Positions 25,401 through 38,397 are shown, counted from the stretch's first letter. The stretch: DNA of 64,000 nt from Diploscapter coronatus (GCA_964036155.1 OZ038422.1:55885201-55949200), one strand, 5' to 3'. Translations and numbers: made by a program. Notes: generated by a model from the sequence alone, not told the origin.

Positions 25401-26245
25401 TTCACATGTTTTATTAGCTGGCCAGAACGAAATTTTAAATAATTTTTTGCTAAATTTCGGACAGATTGATTGAATAAAAGGATCGATCGAATTATAAGAA
25501 ATTTCGTTAACAAAGAGAGCCTAACTAATGTTATATCGCTTTTTGGCTAGTTTTTCTTCAATCAGGGTTTTCAATTGTCCTGATAACTAATCTGAAATCA
25601 AACAGTGCGACTGAGACCTTCCTGTAATCGATATCCAGAAAATTTTACAAAGAGGAGAAATAGTATGCAAAATTGGAGTTAAAAATTAGCATGCATTCTT
25701 ATACTACCAATCTTTACTTCATGAAACAGTTCTATGAATTTGCAAAGTCAGGAAGGTCACGGTTACACTTTTTGACTTTAGACTCGTGATCAGGATAGTT
25801 AAATACTTCCAAGGTAAACAATTAGATGAAATGGCGCATGACATTAGATGAGTACTCCTTGTAAGTCTTTTTCAAGATTTTCACTTCGCTTTTCTTTATA
25901 GTAATACATGTTTATTGAAGACTAACCTGTGAGAAAAAATCAATTCCCGAAATGTGCTCAATCGTAAGCAGAACATCGACAGTGAAAGTGCTTAAAGCGG
26001 CTGCAAAAATACCATTTAGTTTGCAAAGATTTATAGCTGCTGTTATCTGTGAATGAGACATGGGACAAAACACATCCGCAGAAGAAAAGAATGGCAGAAT
26101 ATAGAAATGTAAAGCTACCTCTTGGTCTGTCTTCCTCTTCTGAATCTGAAGTAATGACGATTGGAGTGGTGAGTTGAATGCAGATCAGAGACAAGATCAG
26201 GAATATATCGAGATCGAGGCAGACCGACAGCGATCTCGACTTCAT
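22433..26245 (-). CDS. Divergent Cys-loop ligand-gated ion channel subunit
   Basis: This is a pentameric ligand-gated channel subunit at the plasma membrane. Exons are 26119-26245, 25927-26000, 25060-25256, 24469-24525, 24301-24421, 24189-24255, 23700-23884, 23548-23649, 22973-23119 and 22433-22609, which sum to 417 codons plus stop. Residues 1-25 form a signal peptide (IFLILSLICIQL). Extracellular strands include TVDVLLTIEHISGIDFFSQT and KVVASRTRYKLTVPCDY. M1 is LRFFIPSSLLLFFSWLSFYL, M2 follows RTEITARALLMSASF, M3 is around CCLVALQCILVVIL, and M4 is PLVYIIFTSIYFLLNLI. The M3-M4 loop is short and basic. The signature loop runs from Cys140 through NPNVPFDSHK to Glu153, where a second cysteine is expected. 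One intron uses a GC donor (AAG|GCTCGT). Ligand and ion selectivity cannot be called; M2 does not match standard cation or anion filters. Confidence 0.82.
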
Positions 26246-27153
26246 CGACTTTCTGACTGATCTTCCTTCCTCCCTCTGTTTCTTTCAGATTTCAACTGCT
26301 CTCCTGCTCTAGTCTCATTTTGCCTTCGGCATTAAACCTTCCTCTTCTCATCCATTTGCCAGCTGTTTTCCTGTTTTCTTTTCATTTCTCCGCAAATTCC
26401 CCTGTCTATCATCTCTTTTTCTATCAATTCACTTTTTATTTTCGAGTTTTTTTTTCGTGTAAATCCAATCGTAAAACGTTGCAACTTATTGGTTTATTGA
26501 CCTCTTCTCTATTTTCTAAAATTACAACAAAAATCAATGGGTTATAAAAGGAAGAAACGGATAATAAAAGGGAATCACAATTTTTGCACATAAGAATATT
26601 CTTGAATTCGAATAAAAAAATGAAAATGAGCAGAGCTGTTGAATAAATGAAGCTCTTGAAACAGTAGATTACGAAGATAAAATGAGAAAATCCAGTTTCA
26701 TAAATAGAGAAACACAGTAGAAATAATTAGGTATAAGGTAATGATTATCGTAATTTGGAAATAAGGAAAATCTTGATAAATGACGAAAATCAAACATTCG
26801 CAAACACAAACCACTATTTTGGGGCACCCGTTCTTATTTTCAAACTCTACCACTAAAATTGAAGAAAAGGAACATTACAGTAACTATATACACGACAGAA
26901 TGGATTTGATTCGTTTGTAAACCAAAAATAAGATCATAAAATGATAAGAATTTCATTAAAAAAAACCAAATAATTTTCGAAATCAAAAATTTTGATTAAA
27001 TAGGAATCAATAAAATTAAGAATTGAGGTACGTTGCCACGTAATCGAATGAGATTGCAGAAGGTAAAGGTAATAAAGGGGAAAATTCAATACTTCGGAAG
27101 AAACACCTGACACGTTTTTCGATTGATCATTGGGGTCCAACACACACGGCAAT
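26246..27153. other. Intergenic region between the ion-channel gene and skn-1
   Basis: About 0.9 kb of AT-rich DNA lies between two same-strand genes. It contains the skn-1 3' UTR and the ion-channel promoter. Nothing coding is supported. Confidence 0.5.
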
Positions 27154-30100
27154 TTAGTCGCTTTCATATTTGTAGACAGGCTGAAAAAATCGTCAATCGT
27201 AAATGATGTCATTAGTTGTTGATCCTTACCGTTCCAACATCCCATTTGTTCTGTTTCTTTTCCTCGGTTCTGTCACCCCTTCTCTGTCTGCAAGTGCGGG
27301 CAGCTACCTTGTTCTTTCCTGCAATTCATCCATGTTATCATTATTATTTATATGATGGCTTATTTACCTCTTCTTCTGATCTTTCTGACGAGCGTCTTCT
27401 GTGCCTCAGTAAGTCCTTCATTCTTGAGAACCTTCTGCAATTCAGCCAAACTCATGGACGCGATCTGCTCTGCAGTGACAGGCAAATTGTGTTCTGCAGC
27501 GAGCTGTTCGTCCTTGCTTTGTCTGCCTCGGCGTCTTGGCTGCGACTGCAGAGGAATAGCTGGAGACGTCGAGGAGAAGGAGGACGAGGCCGAGTGGTGC
27601 GAGATGGGAGGACGGGCAGAGCCAGATGAGGCTACGCGCGAGTCGCGGTCATCCGGAACGAGTTTGCCGTAGAATCTGAATAAGCGCAATAAACACCGAA
27701 ATGATTATGGAAAAAACAAACCTAGAGTTGGCAGCAGGCGATCTGTTCTCCATGTCACTGAATCCGGGAGATCTGTCGGAAGTATTTGAGCAGACAGAAG
27801 ATGTGTCACTGAAAATATTCATTTTAGGACAGCTTATTTTTTAGAAAATCGTACGTGTGACTTCCGCTGAAGCTCATATGACGATCATCTGCATTCGGAT
27901 AATAGGGAGAATCGTAGAGAGAAGTCTGAAAACATAATCACAAGAGTTTGAGAAAATTTCAACAGAAAATTACCTGAACCGGATAATTGTGATCGTAATC
28001 ATTAGAAGTAGGCACATAACTCTGCTGATGGGACTGCTGTTCTTGGGCCTCTACTCCGTGCAAAGGAGCCAGAGGAGCGAATGGAGTGTAGCTGTTATTA
28101 TTGCCAGATGAGGAATAGACTGAAAATATCCATCTATTATCTAAAATATACAGTATCCCGATGAAGAATCCCATTATAGTGCATACCGATTTGAAACATC
28201 TTCCAAGAATACAGTATCTTTGAGAAATAAAACAAATATCGCGCTCCAATGTTATAAAACGTGAAGTTAAATAGTAGTGTAGAATGAATTTAAAACAAAG
28301 AAGAATTGCGCTCTTCTGCAAGCTGCTTTCAGTGCAGTCAGACACTGCTTATCTGCCAGACCCCCAATTTATCGGCACAGTTTTTGTGTATTCCCCCTGC
28401 ACAGTCGACTCACAAAGTCCTTCCCTTTTATGCTCCCACTTTATCTTTTCTTGCCGAAGAATGGCATCATCTTTCCCCTTGACTTCACTTTATCTCAAGT
28501 GACGTTAAATGATAACAAACAGAAAGAGTGATCAGTGTTTTATGATAACAAGTCCTGTTTCCTATTTTACAGTGGTAAGATGCCTACAAAAGTGAACCTT
28601 ACAGAGCCAAAAGCTAAGGGAGTGGCCTGACTTGGGAACTAGCTTCGCCTCTAGCTATAGGCAAAATATGCGATGATTCAGCAGATTTGTTCAGCGCTTA
28701 ATTCAATCACTTCATAGTTGATAGTCTGACTATCATCACATCCTTAATAGCGTATAACCCGTCTCTTATCACAAAATAACCCATTGTTCTGATTCATGAA
28801 AAATTTCGAAATATTCCCATAAATGAATAGCGAAGAAGGAATTTCTTACCATCAGCCCCAGCCCAGGTGTGATCGACAGAGGTGTCGTTGTAGAGGGAAT
28901 ATGGCTGGGGGGGTTGCTCGGTTGCCTGAGTGATTGACTCCCTCTCCTCCTGCAGATACTGCATCTCTGTCACTGAAAATGAAAAGAATATGAAATTGGG
29001 ATGAAGATATTCAGGAAAATTTGATGATTTATGATTTTAATATAAGATTCTCGGAATCTCATCTCTTTCACAACTTACAATTGCTGGATGTGTAGACGAC
29101 AGCCTGTGCGAGAGAGACATTATTGACGAGTGGCTGAGCCTGGGCTGCATGCGAAGATTCGACCATCGATTCGGCTACTTGGTCCAACTGACCGTGCTCC
29201 TTCACTACGTCGTCCAGCAGAGCCACGAGGTCTTCCTGCAAATTCAACTTATTACTTCTTCTCCTTCTTTCATCATTAGTCTCACATCAGTAGGAGTGCT
29301 CGTGTTTCTAGTTGACTGTTCACTCTCCTCATCCATTTCCTTGGCACGCATTCCCTTATCCTTGAACGTGTTCGGAGCATAGAAGTCCTCGAAGAAGGCT
29401 TTCGAAAGGTCTTCATAGCGGGCGGACTCTTCGTCGGATAGGGGCTGAAAACAATCAAATATTGTCGATTTGTCTATGTAATTCAATCTCTTCATTTCCC
29501 AGAGTTATCAATAAACATTCCTTCAACAGCTATTTCTTTTCCGCTTCACTTTTATTGCTCAATCAAATGCCTTATTTTCTAATTCCCCTAGTACTATGCT
29601 TCCCCACCCTGCAAAGTTATGTGCTTCCTGCCTCTCTCAAGTCGTCCTATGTGTCAGAGGCAGGTCATCGAGGCGAGAATTTGGATCGAAACATGCGACT
29701 TCTTACCGTCCTTACTCTGCAGCAAAATGTAAGCAAAAGAGAGGAATTTGAGGGTCTGTCAGATTTTCCAGCGAAGGGCAAAATTGCGTCCTCTAATCGC
29801 TATCTACGTAACATATTTGTCATACAATACTTCGTAACAAAGCCTCAAAAGTCATCCCCAATTTATAATTGTGCCGATTAGAGTTCAAAATTCAGCTTTC
29901 GGAGTGTGTGACGTCCTCTTGCAAATCATCATAAATGCGTCGATTCTACGAGAGTTCATTCGTAATTTCTGATAAAAATAATCATGCATCCGCGTGCTGA
30001 TTAGATTGTACAACAAGAGTGGAGCACTCCTCTTCCTTTTTCGATTCGTAATTTTCTGCTTGTTTGCCATATTTATAATTTCTTCTCCGCGTGCTAGTTG

Positions 30101-33100
30101 GGGTCTTCCCATCTCTCACTCACTTCGCTTCTCTACACCCCTTTCCTTATCAAATTAGCATTTTCCCCCTGATTTCACACACTTTAGATAGCGGATCTAG
30201 TTTTTCTATCAGTCTAAACGCCAAGTTGTGCAATCCATCGATTAGAAGTCAAAAGATGAGCATGTAATAGAGTTGTTGCGGAAATAGATTTCGGAGTTTT
30301 CAGCTCTTGAAAAAGAATATACAAAAGGAAAAAAGACTGCCCAACATTTCAGAAAATAGGGGATTTAAAAAAAATTTCTTCTAGCATAACTTTGCATAGT
30401 GAGGTAAATTAAAGGGCTGGCAATTGCACGAGGACCACTGGTATAAGCTGTTCGAGGTGGATCTGATGTGGATTCCTGCAGAGAATTTCTGCAGATCGAT
30501 GGGCGGACATTTGGCCTCAATCAGGGATGAGGCTGAGAATGACTTTGTACATCAAATTAGGAAAAGTTAGTTATCTGCCGAAACATCAAAATAGGCGTCT
30601 TCTTTCAGAAAACAATATCTGGATTGGCCTGAACAAATTGAACGACACTCATCAGGTTTACAAATGGTCAGACGGGACTCCAACCAAATTTCTGAACTGG
30701 GATTCTACTCAGCCAAATGAGCCGAAAGTAAGCAGACGATTAAATTCGAAATACAGAGTTTTGGATGCCAAATTTTGCATGGGGAAATATGATTTAGGAA
30801 ACTTATCTAAATGTGTAATTGGAAGTTTAGGTTGACTGTGTTTACATGGCCTATCAACAGGAGATTCGAGGTGAGATAAGGTGAATCAACTCAAATGAAT
30901 TTCTTTTCATATTTCAGGCACTTGGTTTGACTACGGCTGCAGAGAGCATCTCCCCCAATATTTCGTTTGCAAGATTCCCACTCCCTGATCTATTCGAGCA
31001 ATCAGAACTTCTCCGAGGAAAGGATTAGAATTTTATCCAAATTATATCTCAGTTGGTCAAATTTCATTCAATATTCCTCGCGAGTTTGCAAATAAACCAA
31101 CCATGTAAATGGACTTCTCCGTAAGCATCTGCAAGTCCCTCTCGTACTGTTCCACGGGAGTCAGCTGTCTGGCTCCTTTCTCAGTTGCAATGTCGTTTCT
31201 CCACAGAACGTCGATCAAATCCATGTCCTGAAGCTTACCAATATAATTATCTTTGTTTCAAAGTGCTACCTCAAGAGTGAGTCCATCAGTGCTGGATGTG
31301 GGACTGTTCGAGGAGACAGAAGTAGATGTGGTGGGGAGACGATTCAGGGAACGAGAACGCTGCTCAACAAGAATTGGCATGGAGACCTGAGAATTTGATA
31401 AATGGAATCGATAAAGTGCAAGGACTTCGAAGGGTTTCAAAATACTCTCAGCAAAACTCCTAATTGAAGTTAGGCTGGTAGTGAGATTTCAAGAAGATAA
31501 ACGAATTAATAAGGAATGCTACAGTGTGTACAACGAATCTTGCTCACAATTGGTAGAGAAGCCAATTCGAGTACGCTGATTACGAATATCATGTTGAAAG
31601 GTGAAAAAATAAGCAAATTTTGATGGAAAATTCTGAAACCAGGATGCACGATGGACACTTTCCAACATGATACTCGTTATCAGCGTACTCGAATTGACCT
31701 ACTCACCAATTTTGAGCAAGATCCCTTGACACATAGTCAGCGTTTATTGCTAATTTTATTCGACTTTTTTTTGGGAATTTACTTTGACTAATTAATTTGC
31801 TGAGCTGCACAACTTATTCTAAATTGAAATAACTAACATGCTGTTGTTGTTGTTGTTGTGCTTCACTGTTCAAGTACTGATACATCCTCTCGTCGTCCCT
31901 CCATCTCACTCCCATCGGTCGCATTGCCTTGAATGGGGATGGAGAAGGGTTGGAATCGGAACGCACAGATTCATTCGAGTTCCCAAACATTTTGCCGAGT
32001 TCTGAAATAGAATTATTGGACTTTTTTGTACAATGGAAAAGGTAAGCTTGAAAGAAATTCGATAGCAAAATAAGAATGAATGTCACAGAGAAGAGGAGAG
32101 CTGATAACGAGAATTATAGATTGTTTCGCAGAAACCGAAACGAGAAGAGCTTTTCCCAACATATTGCGTTTGAATTGATAAACAGATAAAGGAGAGTGCA
32201 CAGTCGCTATCAGCAAGGCACTCGACACATCAGCGACCAAAGACAGACGACCAAATAAGAGACAAATGTCCATGTGATGTCATCAAAAGTGCAGAATTTT
32301 GGCTGGCAAAGTGAAAACAACCTATAGTCCCATATTAAATATGAACTAGAAGACGACTCGATTAGTAAAATGTAGAATAAATAAATCAGCAAATATCCAA
32401 ATTGCCAAATCAAGGTTCAAGATGGATATCGCTGAGTTTATATAGCGATCCAACATATTGTTTAATCCAGATTAGACTTTTGTATCGGGGGTTCTTTCGA
32501 ATCTCAATAGCCTGAATGAGGAGAAAGCAGCCGCAGGTGGGCAGACTAGCAGCTCAGCCTTGTCTTAATCCTTTCATTCTTATCCCTCCTGCTCTTTCTG
32601 ACTCCACCCACCAACCAAATCTCAAAATAGCTGTTAAGGATAAACAGAATAAGCAGGCAGATTTAGATTCCAAGGATGGATTTAAGAAAAATAATTGAAT
32701 AGAAACATGAGAGGGCCTTTATGGAGGCTAATCTGCCGCGAGGCACTACAGATTCTCGAGTTGAAAATAGAAATAACAGAAGTTGGGAGAAGATTCAAAT
32801 ATCAGCCTGATTGTCTGCAAGATCTGTAGTTTTAGGAGGGAAATGAGGCAGACAGATCTCGAGATTATCGCAGTTACAGTAACCCTAATGTTCTTTAGCG
32901 CATGTATCCTTACTCTCCTTCCTAATTTGTTATCAACAAGATGAACATTCATTTTTCTCACTACCGTATCTCGAAGTGAGAATGCTACAGATACTCTATC
33001 TCTCATTTTCACTAAAAATAAATAGACTAATTAAATTAAAGTCATTAGTCATAAGTAGAGTCCCCAAGCTTCGCTCCTCTGCAAAAATGCATTTTGAGTA

Positions 33101-36100
33101 GAACCGTTGTAGTTTCAAAAAGAAAATTTGAGAAAGAAATACCCGCGCACAAGCAATATTTTGTTTGAGAAAATGTATATAATTTTGGGTTATGAATTTT
33201 TTATATTATTTTCTTCGCAAAAATCTCATTTCCCTTTTTGCTAAAAATGTACTTCGAAATATCCTTTGATATACCCGCTTGGGAATCCTCCTAGTCATAA
33301 GACTTTGGATAATTAACAACCAACTAATGTGTTTGAGATTTGATCGGTAGGTTTTCGAATGAAAGAATTAGGTAAAAATGAAGAAATACGCGCGGAAACG
33401 AGAAGGGAGAAAATAGAAGAGAAATGAAAATGTGAAACGATGCTGCGGTACGCCTTTTGCCTTGCCAGCCAGTGATGTCTGATGCAACATGTGTTGTGAG
33501 AAGAGACAGCACTTGGGTTCAAAAACCAGTAGAACCTAGGTAAAGGAAAGGAGATATGGAAGAGTTAGCTTTGTAGCTGCAGGAAGAAGAGCAGTCTGAG
33601 AATGTCCTACTAAATTATTCGAGAAACCAAAGGTGGCTGTGGGAATGGGACCAAGAAAGTACAAAAGAAAAATGCAGAAATGAAGATGAAAAAAGGGCAA
33701 ATTCTATGGCAACGCGAGCAACAAATTGTGCAGGAAAAGAGCGGGAAAGGAGGGGGAAAAGCTGGCAGCAGACAAAACATGAAGCCGAGGAAAGGCCGAA
33801 AGGAGATCAACAACACGTGGGATGTCTGGAGGGAAGAGGGAATAATTGACACGAAAGGAATGGATAATGAAGGGAAGAATGACTCACCGAGATTCAGCAG
33901 GGAATCCAAGTCGAAATCGAAATCGAAATCGAAATCGAAATTGAAGTCGAAATTGAAGTCGAGGAATCGGTGGATGGAAGAATGGGAGCGGGGATTGGCG
34001 AGGTCGGCAGACTTGGCGAATTCCTGGGAGACAGGTGAAGTGAGCAGGAAGCCGGCTGTCAGCAACCAGAACCACCAAGAAGTCTGCAAGTTCAACTATT
34101 TTCCACGTGTTCTTCTCAATTTTCAGATTGCAAGTATTAATTATTCATTTAACGCAGTGCTAATTAGCGAAATTGCACCTCGAATTGCCAATATAGATGC
34201 ATTTGTTTGGAGAGACATCGAGTAATTTTCTATTTATAAATTAGAAATGAGAATTTGAATGTCTGATAAGGTGTTAGAGAAAGTACGAGTCTTGTCTTGC
34301 GCTCTAGATTTCTTGTCTTACAAATTCCTAAAGCCATTCATCACAAGTCATAATTCATTCAAATTCACTTGCTTGATTAACTCGTTGAGCCCGGGATCGC
34401 TTTACAGAGCTGGGATAAAAAGAAGAGGATTGAAAAGAGAACTCATCGAAAGTGCAAATCATATTAAGCATTAGACGCATTGCGACAATCGCTATGCTCC
34501 AATTAACTCGACTGTATTCTATGTTCTTTGGAAAAAAGTAGATTTGTTAAAATATCTACGCAATAAATATCACGTGTCTATTTTAGGAAAATGCCTAAAG
34601 ACAAGCTTCTAAATATAAATTTAGAAAATGACTTGGATCATGAAACTGCAGATACGTCTACGATAAATATGGTCTTGACATAGGAGAGATGGATTATATC
34701 GAAATTTTCGACCACGATTGTCACATGTTATGAACTGAGAACAGACATGTTAGAACTATTGCATCATTTACAGTAAAAAAGAGATCTTTTCAGAGAATTG
34801 GTATGGAAAATCAATAAGGATCTATTGACTAAACGAATGTAAAACTTTTTGTTGGATATTGCAAATCTCGATATCAATAATTATAGCTAAAAATTGACCT
34901 CTATCGATCGATAATCGAAGAATCGGAGAGAAGAGGCGACTAACTTGGCAAAGTGAAATCAGAAATGATGACAAAAAGGTTGCCTTCTCTCCTCTTCCCA
35001 ATCTTTTTCTCTGACAGATCACAGAACCTTCTCTCGCGTTCTCTCAAAATGATGCAAATACAAAATAGATTTTCGAAAATAGGAAAAAAGATCGAGTCCT
35101 AAATAAAGATGAATGTGCACTTACTTATGAAGGAGGGAAACAGTAAGTCACAACTGAACTGCAGACAAACAGACGGAAAAACAACTAATACGAATGGAAT
35201 ATGAAGAAGGGGGACGAGTAGTTTGTGATCAGACAGACGTTTCGCGAGACGTGAGACGTGAAACAGAGTATGAAGGGAACGAGTGATTAGAGAAAGAGGC
35301 TGAACTGAAGGAATTGAAGATTGGCCTGTTTACCAGCAGAAAGGGGAGAGGAATTTCGAAATTGCACTCAACAGACCTAGACTGGGCAGCAGCCACACTC
35401 TAGCCAGTGCTGCCTTTTGCCTGCTGCCTGACTGCAGACAGAAAATGGCTGATCAGACACAAACCAACTACAAACTCCATTGCAAACACAAATGTCTATG
35501 TCTCGAATTGCAGAGCGCTAGAATGAGAGGTGTAATCCAATAGGCGCAATTATCCATTAACATTAACACGTATTCTGCAACCATTCATTCACCTATTCCA
35601 AGGGTATATTTGTCGAGCTATTATAATATTAAACAGGAGTGATGTAAGTCATTGGAATGAATGAATTAGCTGCAATGGAGCCGATTACAGCACTCGACTT
35701 GCATCGTAGATTGTTGTGGAAACGCAATACATACATAGAGAAAATATTGGATAAGAAACGGGTAAAGAAAATGGAAATGAAAAATAAACGCAAATAGAAC
35801 TAAAATTAAAGAACATAGATGACGTAAAATGTAATTGAAGACAAAAAATTGCCTAACGGCACATGAAAATAGTGTTGACCAATGGATTAACTTTCGAATT
35901 TAAAGGTTTCCTTTAGGATTATCGTATATAAATGCAGAAGTTTTGTCTCAATTCTACCTAAATATTCATAATTCATACCCTAAAATCCTAATAGAAGTCC
36001 GGGGACTTCTATTTTTCATTCGTTAATTTTTTAAAATTAAAAATTTTCACAGAAGTATCTCATTATCTAATGATCATAGAAATCTAGGGTTAAAAGTAGA

Positions 36101-37315
36101 TATGCTCTACTCATCCAAAGAATATCTTAAAGTATTATTTATATGATTTGAGTTGGGTAATGGGTAGTTTTGGCATATTAAGGGAGGGCTTATATTTGTA
36201 AGGGAAATCTCCATGAGATATTTTACGATATTCTATAAAATTAACACTAATAGAACAAGGGAACCAATGCACTGAGCAGGAGTGAGCAAAGACTCAAATT
36301 TGAAACTCCAAAGACAAAAAATTCATTTTTTGAAATCACAAAACAATAAATCAAGACAAAGATCTCAAAAACTTGCAAAAAAAAAAACAAAGGAACCCAA
36401 ACCCAAAGACAAAGCTTTGCTCGCTCCTACATGAAGAATCTCAAGTTTAGGAATATTTGCATACTGTATTTCAAAATAAGATGAAGGATTAGTGGTGTAA
36501 AATTTCCTTGATAAACACACTGTTCAAAACCTACTTGATAAAACTTACCAACAAAAACTAGAAAATTTATGCAAGAATTTAGCATGATACATTTTAAAAC
36601 CAAGAAATTTTCCTAACTATTAGCGTATCAGGTAGTTCTAAATGAGTGTTTTGAAAAATAAAAAAATTATAACTGGCATGAAAAGTCGGAACGAAATATT
36701 TTATCAGCGCATGAATCAGATCTAGCGTCTAGCAATTAACAAAAAATACATCAAAGTTTCAAAATAATAGGCCTAATGGTCGTATGATATTCGGAGACAT
36801 TCAGATAAAGTGTCGCATTTAGCTTGGAAAAAAATGGCGAGGAAGGTAAAATTTTAATGAACTACTTGACGATGCTTATATATCGCGATGATTATTAGGT
36901 GAGCGTATAATATTTTATGAAAATTGCTTATGATAGGCGCCTAACTCGGAAAAATTGGAGTAAAAACCAAGTGTAAGAAATTATAGGAGAAATAGGAGAA
37001 AAGAATGAAATGAATGAGACAAATGTGCAGAATAATATTGTTTACGAAATACGAGGATTCGAATATACTTCAATCGCGCAAATAGGAAAAAGATGTTACA
37101 AAATGTCATGTCAACATTCTTACTTCTAATTAGATAGGTAAACATTTGAAACCACACATTCTTTTTGTTAGAATAAAAAAGAATAAATGGCCAACCTTGT
37201 GTTCATCTCTGTGCTTCCTCTTGACATGTTTCCTGCGTCTGCCCTCCAGCATCCATCCGTCCCGTTCGTCGTCAGATTCAGATTCCACGGACGATTCTCG
37301 TTCTTCTCGACGCAT
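27154..37315 (-). CDS. skn-1: SKN-1/NRF transcription factor, long ER-anchored (SKN-1A-like) form
   Basis: SKN-1 is the nematode NRF orthologue controlling oxidative-stress, detoxification and proteasome genes. Fourteen exons (37196-37315, 33888-34083, 31838-32001, 31270-31386, 31102-31227, 29286-29444, 29079-29235, 28850-28972, 27974-28119, 27855-27925, 27722-27808, 27368-27675, 27230-27318, 27154-27180) total 629 codons plus stop. Residues 1-40 are charged and basic (GRRRKHVKRKHRDEHK). Residues 41-58 form a membrane anchor (TSWWFWLLTAGFLLTSPV), the layout of ER-targeted SKN-1A. An Asp-Phe repeat follows. Then come RPMGVRWRDDERMYQYL, a Gln run, the activation motif DMDLIDVLW near residue 200, the CNC region (VTAEQIASMSLAELQKVLKN), and the basic region RRRGKNKVAARTCRQRR near 588-605. 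There is no zipper, only 24 more residues. N-x-S/T sites (NES, NDT, NTS, NVS) fit the glycosylation and deglycosylation processing known for SKN-1A. Shorter isoforms could start at internal ATGs such as KMFGNS. Confidence 0.95.
30415..30988 (+). CDS. C-type lectin-like domain gene nested in a skn-1 intron
   Basis: A single C-type lectin-like domain lies on the opposite strand inside the skn-1 intron 29,445-31,101. Exons are 30415-30565, 30609-30727, 30831-30870 and 30918-30988, giving 126 residues in frame. Diagnostic segments are FCRSMGGHLASIRDEAEND, NNIWIGLNKLND, YKWSDGTPTKFLNWDSTQPN, DCVYMAY and FDYGC...YFVCK. The four expected core cysteines of the fold are present. The usual calcium-site motifs are altered: PNEP stands in place of a plain EPN and WFDY in place of WND, so sugar binding is uncertain. 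No signal peptide, ATG or N-terminal cysteine pair is visible, because an in-frame stop lies just upstream. The first exon is therefore unresolved, or the gene is 5'-truncated. Nematode relatives are usually secreted and immune-related. Confidence 0.75.
31537..31722. mobile_element. Palindromic MITE-like element in skn-1 intron
   Basis: The element is about 186 bp with long terminal inverted repeats: arms of about 67 bp at 31,537-31,603 and 31,655-31,722. Both arms contain CAATTCGAGTACGCTGAT, then a TATCATGTTG-type block, with scattered mismatches. About 50 bp of unique sequence forms the centre. There is no coding capacity. This is the form of a fold-back MITE or other non-autonomous DNA transposon. 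Target-site duplications were not clear. Confidence 0.75.
33908..33961 (-). repeat. Coding hexanucleotide repeat (Asp-Phe tract) in skn-1
   Basis: On the coding strand this reads as repeated GAYTTC units, with two AATTTC variants. It encodes a run of alternating Phe and Asp/Asn (FDFNFDFNFD, then FDFDFDFD) directly after the ER anchor segment. Unit purity is highest at 33,910-33,940, consistent with recent slippage. Confidence 0.9.
35990..36013. repeat. Perfect 11-bp inverted repeat in skn-1 intron
   Basis: AATAGAAGTCC is followed after GG by its exact reverse complement. It lies in the 3.1-kb intron after the first coding exon. It is too short to assign a role. Confidence 0.6.
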
Positions 37316-38397
37316 TGATTCCGAGAAATTGACCCGTATCCACACGAAAATGCCTTGTCAAATTAACTGCTGATGATTGTCGCTGAAAAACAGAAAAAAA
37401 TGAGTTAGAAAATCAAGAGGGCTGTCCATCTATTTATATTTGTATGTGAAAATGTGGACAGGCACTGATAAGTTGATGAGTTCATAAGCAGAGCGGCTAA
37501 GTGAAGTAAGTGAAGGTATCGAGTGGTAAGGGGAGAAATTCGAGGGAAAGACGCAAAATGTTCGAAGAGAAGGGGGGACACGTAAACACTCAGGAAGAGA
37601 GAAAGCCTGAGCTGCTGATAGCCGAGGCAAAACGATGCTGCTTATCGGATGGCCAGGAAGAGGCTCGTTTTGCTGGGGCAAACTTGGTCAGCAAAACACA
37701 ACAGAAAATGAGGAGGTCGAGGGGAAGCAGTTTGAGAGAAGCGATGGATTTCGAGTGCATGGTCTGTGTACAAAAGCCTGCCCAGTCCCTGCCCACTCCC
37801 CTCGCCATCTGTGTTTGTGCCGCTCTGCCTTACTGCCTATCACCACTTATGACAATTGCGCAAACGAAAAGCTACTTTTCTTGAAATCGGACAGATCGAT
37901 AATGGATTTCTGATAAAAAAAAAACCGTTTCGAAATCCAACAAAAGTAATGCCCGAAAAGGCGAAGGGTAAAGTCGATCGGGAAAGGCCTTGAAAATACA
38001 CACGCGAGGAAATGCGGACAGAGGGATAGACTGCCCCTGCCTCTGCCTACCTCTGACCGCGCATTACATAAACCAAATTGCATTGAGGAAAACACGTAAC
38101 CTCAATCGCAAAACCCAGCTAAGTGAAGTCAACAAAATAAATAAATGAATGAAGGTATTCACGAGATCAAAACTCGTCTTATCTGATAATCAAATGTAAA
38201 CACCAAGGAAATATTTATTTATTCATTCATCTGTGAAGATATCACTCTAAAAATTGGAAACCCGAAAATCGATGAGATCGGTTGACGAAATAGTTCGTAA
38301 TGGGTAAGTGAATAGAAATATAGCACAAATATAGTTTGTTCAACATAAAAAATAGTACTTGCCTGGAGGTAATGTGTAAATTACCGTAATCCTGGGA
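37316..38397. other. skn-1 5' region and beclin 3' flank
   Basis: A strong acceptor (TTTTTCAG) ends at 37,383, so 37,316-37,382 is probably 5' UTR exon, reached by cis- or trans-splicing. The rest contains purine-rich sequence with overlapping open frames on both strands (up to 124 codons) that match nothing known. Confidence 0.45.
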
